Source: Acidobacteriota bacterium
GTDB taxonomy: Bacteria; Actinomycetota; Acidimicrobiia; Spongiisociales; UBA5794
Length of the DNA: 10,341 bases
NCBI GenBank assembly: GCA_022574065.1
Contig: JACZST010000047.1
Location: 1 to 10,341 of the forward strand
Direction of reading: 5' to 3'
Below are positions 6,527 through 10,341 of the stretch, piece by piece; the first letter of the stretch is position 1; the number at the start of each line of letters is the position of its first letter. Below the pieces are notes generated by a model. That model saw only the letters and a program-made list of their open reading frames with translations, was not told where the DNA came from and did not search any database. Position numbers and translations under genes: made by a program.

Positions 6527-7441
6527 ATGAGACGACTCACGATTGCCATCGCCGGCGGAGCCCTCCTCATCGCCTCGTGCGGCGGCGGAAGCAACTCGGT
6601 GGCGGCAACGGTCAACGGAGCCGACATCACGCTCGGAGACGTCGAAGGCCTTCTCTACCAAGTCAACGAATTCGATAGGCAACCCGAGCAGTTCGCCACC
6701 TACCTCAGCGTCCTCATCCAGTGGGGGGCCATCAACCAGCGTGCGGTGGACGAGTTCGGGTTCGAACCGACCGAGGACCAGATCGACCTGGAGACTCGTG
6801 AGCTCGTCCTCGGGAGCGGCTTTACCGAAATCGAGACCTTCCTGGTGCAGCAGAACATCTCACAGGACGGCCTTCGCCAACTTGTGACCCAGATCATCAT
6901 CGAGGAGAGCCTTCACGAGTCCTTCGTCGAAACCCTCGATGAGCCGACGCTCGAGGACGCCCAACGCGATTTCGACGAATCCCCTGCGCAATGGACAGAG
7001 GTCTGCGCCTCACACATCCTCACCGAGACGGCAGAGGAGGCTGAAGCCGCCCTCGAGCGGCTCGACGCAGGAGAGGACTTCGCCACGATCGCGGCCGAGG
7101 TCTCGATCGACGGCAGCGCAGCCGTCGGCGGCGACCTCGGCTGCGCCATCGCCAGCGACTATGTACCGGAGTTCGCAGAAGCAACGATGGAGGCCGAAAT
7201 TGGGGAAGTCTTCGGGCCGGTCGAGTCCGACTTCGGGTACCACGTCATGCTCGTTGCGTCGCGCACCACGACGCCTCTCGAAGAGCTGAGACAGGGGCTT
7301 CTCGGCGAGGCTGCCTTCGATGCGGTGAACGAATGGCTCAACGAGGCCGTTGTCGGTGCTGACGTATTTGTCGACGAAAAGCACGGCAGTTGGGTCACCG
7401 AGCCCCAACCGCAGGTGATCCCGCCGCCGACTCTCGGCTAG
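6527..7441 (+). CDS. Lipoprotein parvulin-type peptidyl-prolyl isomerase (SurA/PrsA-like)
   Basis: A 304-residue exported foldase. The N-terminus MRRLTIAIAGGALLIASC is a signal peptide with lipobox I-A-S-C, so C18 would be lipidated and the protein anchored outside the membrane. Residues 25-140 form a SurA_N-like helical domain (VAATVNGADITLGDVEGLLY start). Residues 157-246 are the PpiC rotamase: CASHIL (160-165, H163), GEDFATIAAEVSID, GGDLGC (201-206), VPEF (213-216) and the FGYHVMLV end (H239). C160 and C206 may pair in a disulfide outside the cell. The C-terminal tail (250-304) ends in a proline-rich stretch. ATG 6527 is chosen because GGAAGG lies at 6513-6518 and the signal peptide starts there; the open frame extends upstream to 6458 without coding character. 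By family it catalyses prolyl isomerisation of secreted proteins. It converges on the VOC gene. Confidence 0.93.
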   Translation: MRRLTIAIAGGALLIASCGGGSNSVAATVNGADITLGDVEGLLYQVNEFDRQPEQFATYLSVLIQWGAINQRAVDEFGFEPTEDQIDLETRELVLGSGFTEIETFLVQQNISQDGLRQLVTQIIIEESLHESFVETLDEPTLEDAQRDFDESPAQWTEVCASHILTETAEEAEAALERLDAGEDFATIAAEVSIDGSAAVGGDLGCAIASDYVPEFAEATMEAEIGEVFGPVESDFGYHVMLVASRTTTPLEELRQGLLGEAAFDAVNEWLNEAVVGADVFVDEKHGSWVTEPQPQVIPPPTLG

Positions 7442-7470
7442 TGAGCCGACGCCGCAGTCAAACCACAGCA

Positions 7471-7482
7471 GGACCGCGGTCC
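7471..7482. terminator. Possible bidirectional stem between converging genes
   Basis: GGACCGCGGTCC is a perfect 12-bp palindrome in the 53-bp gap between the converging PpiC and VOC genes, and is followed on the plus strand by GTCTT. The stem would be only about 4 bp with a CGCG loop and the T-run is poor, so the terminator role rests mainly on its position. Confidence 0.3.
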
Positions 7483-7494
7483 GTCTTACCCTGC

Positions 7495-7863
7495 CTAGTC
7501 GGCCGCTGGAGTCTCCTCCTCGACGAGACCGACGACGTTGCCCGCCGGGTCGGCGAACAGTGCGAAGGTCACCGTGCCAGGAATCTCGGTGCGCGGCATG
7601 ATGCTCGATCCCCCGGCACCTTCGATCTTGGCCAGGTGATCGTTGATGTCGTCGACCTGGATGTAGATGGTGACGTATGACGGCATCTCTTCGACGCCCT
7701 TGCCGATGGCCCCGCCAACTCCCGTCTTCTCGGCATCGACGAGGTGGTACTGGTCCATACCGGGAGCCTCGGTGGCTCCCCAGTCGAAGAGGCCGTTGTA
7801 GAACGACGCCAGTTTGCCACCATCCGGCCCCATGACCTCCCAGTGCACCACCGGATTACCCAT
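7495..7863 (-). CDS. VOC (glyoxalase/bleomycin-resistance fold) protein
   Basis: A 122-residue protein made of the paired beta-alpha-beta-beta-beta modules of the vicinal oxygen chelate superfamily. Visible landmarks are VVHWEVMGPD (residues 5-14), FYNGLFDW (21-28, the FYxxLFGW-like motif of the COG3324 branch), YIQVDDINDHLAKIEGAGG (67-85, start of the second module) and FADPAGNVVGLVEEE (103-117). H7 and E115 sit where metal ligands occur in active members, but I cannot tell whether a full metal site exists. Substrate unknown; calling it a glyoxalase would be too specific. ATG 7863 is well supported by GTAGGAGGAAG just upstream on the minus strand. The gene stands alone, facing PpiC and back to back with the thioesterase gene (about 100 bp). 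Confidence 0.9.
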   Translation of the reverse strand: MGNPVVHWEVMGPDGGKLASFYNGLFDWGATEAPGMDQYHLVDAEKTGVGGAIGKGVEEMPSYVTIYIQVDDINDHLAKIEGAGGSSIMPRTEIPGTVTFALFADPAGNVVGLVEEETPAAD

Positions 7864-7951
7864 ACCTCTCTTCCTCCTACCCCTTTGCCGAGGACGCTAG
7901 CGGGGCCTTTCGAGGTCGGAGCCGGTGGATGCCATCGCGTCGACGGCCGGA

Positions 7952-7970
7952 TAGCCTCAGATTTGTGACC
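7952..7970 (+). promoter_or_regulatory. Possible leaderless promoter at the thioesterase start
   Basis: TAGCCT (7952-7957) matches a TANNNT -10 box and ends 7 nt before GTG 7965. There is no ribosome-binding site before that GTG. Transcription starting at or next to the start codon would explain both facts. No convincing -35 was seen. Confidence 0.35.
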
Positions 7971-8750
7971 GATGCCTATTTCCAGACCGACGATGGTTCC
8001 TGGTTTGTCCCCACGGAGTATGCGCGTGGGCCCTGGCAAGTCGACGCCTGCCACGCCGGGCCTCCGACGGCCCTGATGGCGGGGGCGCTGGAGGCAGTCG
8101 TCCCAGAACAGAGACTGACTCGAATCACCGTCGACATCATCCGCCCGATCCCGATGCGCGGCTTCCGCGTCACCGGATCGATCACGAAGTCCGGTCGTTT
8201 GGTGAGCCTCACCCAAGCCGAGCTATATGACGACGACACGATCTACGCCAGGGCGTACGGCCTGCACCTGCGCACCGTCGACCAGCTGGACATCACCACC
8301 GCCAGGGTCGATGCCCCCGATCTGTCCGCGGCGATGCCGGGGCCGTTCCCCATTCATCGAAGCGTGCACGGGCAGACTTCGTTTCTCGATTCGGTCGAAT
8401 GTCGCTACGACCCGGTGGGGCCTGTCGCCGAGGGGGGACCAACGACGATGTGGATGCGGACCACGGTGCCCTTTGTCGCCGGCGAGTCGCCGAGCCCGTT
8501 CCAACGGATCTGTCCGCTGGCGGACAGCGTCAACGGCATCTCCTACAACAACCATCTCGACGAGATTCGGTTTGTGAACCCCGACCTCACCGTGTCGCTG
8601 CACCGGGACCCGGTCGGGGAGTGGTTCTGCGCCCAGGCCGTATCGCACTGGGTAGCGACCGGCGTGGGCCTCGCCGATGCAGCCCTGTTCGACGCCGAGG
8701 GTCCCGTCGGGCGGGCGACGCAGAACCTGCTGCTGAGCCCTACGGAGTAG
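7965..8750 (+). CDS. Acyl-CoA thioesterase-like double-hotdog protein (4HBT_3 family)
   Basis: A 261-residue protein laid out as two hotdog domains. The first (about residues 14-105) shows FVPTEYARGPW (14-24), HAGPPTALMAGALE (30-43, the HxGPP..L motif), RITVDIIRPIPM (53-64) and GRLVSLTQAELYDD (77-90). The second (about 160-258) includes NGISYNNHLDEIRFVNPDL (190-208), WFCAQAVSHW (220-229) and the end motif GVGLADAALFDAEGPVGRATQ. Members hydrolyse or bind acyl-CoA thioesters in the cytoplasm; the substrate is not predictable here. GTG 7965 fits the family's N-terminus; an upstream in-frame start at 7929 would add 12 unlike residues. No ribosome-binding site precedes it, consistent with a leaderless message. 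Neighbours give no pathway clue. Confidence 0.88.
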   Translation: MTDAYFQTDDGSWFVPTEYARGPWQVDACHAGPPTALMAGALEAVVPEQRLTRITVDIIRPIPMRGFRVTGSITKSGRLVSLTQAELYDDDTIYARAYGLHLRTVDQLDITTARVDAPDLSAAMPGPFPIHRSVHGQTSFLDSVECRYDPVGPVAEGGPTTMWMRTTVPFVAGESPSPFQRICPLADSVNGISYNNHLDEIRFVNPDLTVSLHRDPVGEWFCAQAVSHWVATGVGLADAALFDAEGPVGRATQNLLLSPTE

Positions 8751-8799
8751 CCACGGGGGGCGTCGACGGGCAGATGTGGCTTTGGGAAGCGGGCGATTC

Positions 8800-8870
8800 T
8801 TCGTCTCTCCCGCGGAGCGGGGGAGACGCGGAGGAACTTCGGCTCCGACGCAGAGGGGCTTTGGGGGCTT
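8800..8870 (+). repeat. R1 repeat, copy B
   Basis: Stem 1 pairs 8802-8813 with 8817-8828 around GGA: 12 rungs, fully paired apart from a T-G wobble at rung 7. Compared with copy A, rung 3 is T-A instead of C-G and rung 11 is G-C instead of A-T, both compensatory. A weaker stem 2 joins CGGAG (8829-8833) and CTCCG (8843-8847) with a CTTCGG core inside. The tail GCAGAGGGGCTTTGGGGGCTT (8850-8870) matches the copy A tail. Confidence 0.75.
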
Positions 8871-8904
8871 GCTGGTAGCGGCTGAGCTCAATCGGCATGG
8901 AGCG

Positions 8905-8973
8905 AGCTCTCAGAGCCCCCTCCGCTCGCAGACTTCGTCTGCTCGCGCCTCCCCCACTTCGTGGGAGAGGCGG
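8905..8973 (-). repeat. R1 repeat, copy C (inverted)
   Basis: On the minus strand, stem 1 pairs 8972-8961 with 8957-8946 around GAA and has the same rung-7 T-G wobble as copies A and B. Stem 2 is GCAGAC-GAA-GTCTGC (8942-8928). The tail at 8925-8905 matches copy A in all but about two bases. Copies B and C face each other across a 34-bp centre, so 8800-8973 is one large imperfect palindrome between two same-strand genes. The remainder of the gap (8751-8799 and 8974-9046) shows nothing recognisable except the ribosome-binding site of the next gene. Confidence 0.78.
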
Positions 8974-9046
8974 ACCGGGCCTCGCGACTCAATCCGCCCG
9001 ATGCGGTGCCGATGCAACAGGGTCAGGCAAAGGGGAGACAACAACG

Positions 9047-9523
9047 ATGAAACGGTTGATCGCCGGAGCGGTGGTCGCCGGTGTCGCCGTGTTTGCCGGC
9101 GTCGGCGCCTTCCAGGACGACACCGTACGCGACTCGACCGGCGCCATCGTCGAAAGTGGCGGGCTCGGCGCCTTCGTCATTGAGAGTGGAGATTGCCTCA
9201 ACCTCCCTGATGGGGACCTCGTGCAGTCGGTGGAGGGGCTGCCTTGTTCCCAGGCGCACGACGCCGAGGTGTACGGCATGTTCGACATGGTGCAGAACGC
9301 GTACCCGGGGGCGAGCGAGATCGAAAACGCCGCCGTCGACGGTTGCTTGACCCGCTTCCACCCCTTCGTCGGACTCGCCTACGAGTACTCGGAGCTCGAG
9401 ATCTTCGGGCTCGAACCAACCGAAGAGTCTTGGAATGAAATCGACGATCGAGAGATCACCTGCATGGTGGTGGCCTTGGACGGCAGCAAGCTCACCGGCT
9501 CGATGCGAGGCTCGAGCCGTTAG
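9047..9523 (+). CDS. Secreted or membrane-anchored septum-formation domain protein
   Basis: A 158-residue protein with an N-terminal hydrophobic segment (residues 4-22, LIAGAVVAGVAVFAGVGAF), which is an uncleaved anchor or signal peptide, then an extracytoplasmic domain of the actinobacterial Septum_form type (PF13845). Family landmarks are SGDCLNL (48-53), LPCSQAHDAEVY (65-76), the AVDGCLTRFHPFVG block (96-109), LEPTEESWNEIDDREITCMV (122-141) and SKLTGS (147-152). Four cysteines, C50, C67, C100 and C139, could form two disulfides. The family name comes from a proposed link to septation; its biochemical role is not established. ATG 9047 is supported by AGGGGAG (9031-9037) and by the signal-like N-terminus; the frame stays open upstream to 8897 but runs through repeat copy C. 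Confidence 0.85.
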   Translation: MKRLIAGAVVAGVAVFAGVGAFQDDTVRDSTGAIVESGGLGAFVIESGDCLNLPDGDLVQSVEGLPCSQAHDAEVYGMFDMVQNAYPGASEIENAAVDGCLTRFHPFVGLAYEYSELEIFGLEPTEESWNEIDDREITCMVVALDGSKLTGSMRGSSR

Positions 9524-9556
9524 GCAGTCACGAGTCGAACGTCCGGATTATCTTGC

Positions 9557-9577
9557 TTGCGACTTGCGACTTGCGAC
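9557..9577 (-). repeat. Three tandem TTGCGAC (GTCGCAA) heptamers after a stop codon
   Basis: TTGCGAC occurs three times in a row, 4 bp beyond the stop of the minus-strand sulfite-oxidase-like gene. Read in that gene's direction it is GTCGCAA, the same heptamer and the same orientation relative to the stop as at 1312-1332. It fills much of the 58-bp gap between the converging genes. Confidence 0.75.
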
Positions 9578-9581
9578 TCTT

Positions 9582-10193
9582 CTAGTCGTTCGTGAACCGC
9601 TGTTCCTGGAATGGATCGCCGTAGATGTGGTACCCATTCTGCTCCCAGTACCCGGGCTCGTCCTCGGCTAGGACCGTGAACCCCGCGACCCACTTGACCG
9701 ACTTCCAGAAGTACAGGTGGGGGACCACGAGTCGCATCGGCCCGCCGTGCTCGGGTTCGAGCGGCTTCGCATCGAAGGTGTGGGCGAACATGCTGCCATC
9801 CCTCAAGAAGTCATCGAGCGGGAGATTGGCGGTGTAACCGCCTACGTCTCTGACCATGACGGCGCTGGCCGCGGGGTCGGGCTCGATCGCATCCCACACG
9901 GCTCGCACCGATACACCCTGCCACCGCGTGTCGAGCTTCGTCCACTTGGTCACGCAGTGGATGTCGGTGAACAGGTCAGAGGCATCAAGGGCCCTGAACT
10001 CCTCCCAGCCCCACTCCCTTTGTTCGGCGACCAGCCCGTCGACCGTGAAGGTCCAGAGAGCGGTGTCGACCGCAGGGACCGCACCCTCATGGAGGACCGG
10101 CCACCGCTCCGTGACGTACTGGCCCGGCGGGATGCGCGCAGAATCAACACCCGCGGCGACGTACTTCGCTCGGTTCCGATCGAAGAAGCCCAT
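9582..10193 (-). CDS. Sulfite-oxidase-like molybdopterin oxidoreductase
   Basis: A 203-residue cytoplasmic protein of the oxidoreductase molybdopterin-binding domain family (COG2041 type, related to the MsrP/YedY catalytic subunit). Landmarks are the Mo-ligand cysteine C80 in IHCVTKWTKLDTRWQGV (78-94), RDVGGYTANLP (115-125), HGGPMRLVVPHLYFWKSVKW (149-168) and the end block GYWEQNGYHIYGDPFQEQRF (181-200). No signal peptide or twin-arginine motif is visible, and no haem-binding membrane partner is in the window, so it is unlikely to be a periplasmic MsrP. The electron acceptor and substrate are unknown. ATG 10193 is chosen because MGFFDRNRAKYV is the usual start of this subfamily; a longer open frame to 10298 runs through an R2 repeat. 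The ribosome-binding site is poor. The R2 element ends about 21 bp upstream, so it lies in the promoter or leader of this gene. Confidence 0.92.
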   Translation of the reverse strand: MGFFDRNRAKYVAAGVDSARIPPGQYVTERWPVLHEGAVPAVDTALWTFTVDGLVAEQREWGWEEFRALDASDLFTDIHCVTKWTKLDTRWQGVSVRAVWDAIEPDPAASAVMVRDVGGYTANLPLDDFLRDGSMFAHTFDAKPLEPEHGGPMRLVVPHLYFWKSVKWVAGFTVLAEDEPGYWEQNGYHIYGDPFQEQRFTND

Positions 10194-10213
10194 GCCGCCG
10201 ATCGTACCGCCTG

Positions 10214-10313
10214 GAGGCTCCGCAAATTGGGAGCGATCTGGTCTCTGTCGGAGATCCTTGCGGAGCCGTGGCCCAAGCGGCTCGCCGCGAAGCGGCAAGA
10301 GCGGGAAAAATGG
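10214..10313 (+). repeat. R2 repeat, copy 2
   Basis: Inverted repeat GGCTCCGCAA (10216-10225) and TTGCGGAGCC (10258-10267), with the conserved loop core GGTCTCTGTCGG, then CGTGGCCC, hairpin GCCGC-GAA-GCGGC (10284-10296) and an A-tract (10305-10309). It has the same order, spacing and orientation as copy 1 at 5155. Located directly upstream of the sulfite-oxidase-like gene, its structure could be transcribed as part of that gene's leader. Confidence 0.8.
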
Positions 10314-10314
10314 C

Positions 10315-10341
10315 GCTCCGCAAATTGGGAGCGATCTGCTT
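10315..10341 (+). repeat. R2 repeat, partial tandem unit at window end
   Basis: Bases 10315-10338 repeat 10217-10240 exactly (24 of 24), so a new R2 unit starts 98 bp after the previous one. The sequence diverges in the last three bases and is then cut by the window edge, so whether a full second unit follows cannot be seen. Confidence 0.75.

Noticed and set aside
8897..9046. Longer N-terminus for the septum-formation protein
   Set aside because: It would translate repeat copy C; ATG 9047 has a ribosome-binding site and starts a signal-like segment.
10194..10298. Longer N-terminus for the sulfite-oxidase-like protein
   Set aside because: The extension translates the R2 repeat, and the family's usual N-terminus MGFFDRNR begins at 10193.
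10214..10341. CRISPR array
   Set aside because: The repeat unit is about 98 bp with conserved interior and no short unique spacers, and no cas genes are present.
1..10341. A new defence, secretion or biosynthetic gene system
   Set aside because: All clear genes belong to known housekeeping, stress or metabolic families and no unexplained multi-gene operon is present. The novelty, if any, is in the intergenic repeats.

Overview
This is a GC-rich bacterial chromosomal window, apparently from an actinobacterium (Actinomycetota). It may be Acidimicrobiia or a relative, but that class-level guess is inference only. The pointers are high GC with strong third-position GC bias, GTG starts, a secreted 'septum formation' domain protein, a 4HBT_3-type acyl-CoA thioesterase, an ArsR with a paired N-terminal CysCys, and a cytoplasmic sulfite-oxidase-like molybdoenzyme. 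Most of the content is housekeeping or stress genes. No phage, plasmid, insertion sequence with transposase, CRISPR array, tRNA or rRNA was seen.

Layout. 3-329 (+): 3' part of a DUF805 membrane protein. 474-858 (+): small membrane protein interrupted by a +1 frameshift. 869-1309 (+): CoA-binding (YccU-like) Rossmann protein. 1312-1500: repeat-rich convergent gap. 1542-3857 (-): complete Lon protease. 4088-5077 (+): RmuC-family protein, divergent from lon. 5155-5261: structured repeat. 5286-6011 (-) and 6109-6441 (+): divergent arsM/arsR pair with a palindromic operator between them. 6527-7441 (+): lipoprotein PpiC-type peptidyl-prolyl isomerase. 7495-7863 (-): VOC/glyoxalase-fold protein. 7965-8750 (+): acyl-CoA thioesterase-like protein. 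8800-8973: a second inverted pair of repeats. 9047-9523 (+): secreted septum-formation-domain protein. 9582-10193 (-): sulfite-oxidase-like oxidoreductase. 10214-10341: structured repeat running off the window end.

How the genes work together. The only clear functional unit is arsenic detoxification by methylation. ArsR, with four candidate thiol ligands, probably represses both itself and arsM through a 22-bp palindrome that overlaps the predicted arsM -10 box. Lon, the PpiC lipoprotein and perhaps the septum protein serve protein quality control and the cell envelope, but nothing here ties them into one operon.

The part least explained by ordinary annotation is the intergenic DNA. Two families of dispersed hairpin repeats (called R1 and R2 here) and a heptamer tandem repeat lie in most of the larger gaps, especially between convergent genes. 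The three R1 copies conserve a 12-bp stem with compensatory changes and a T-G wobble at the same rung, which argues for selection on a folded single strand. R2 carries a perfect 12-bp inverted repeat plus a second hairpin and starts to repeat in tandem at the window edge. These look like REP/BIME- or MITE-like elements, and no mobilising gene is visible here.
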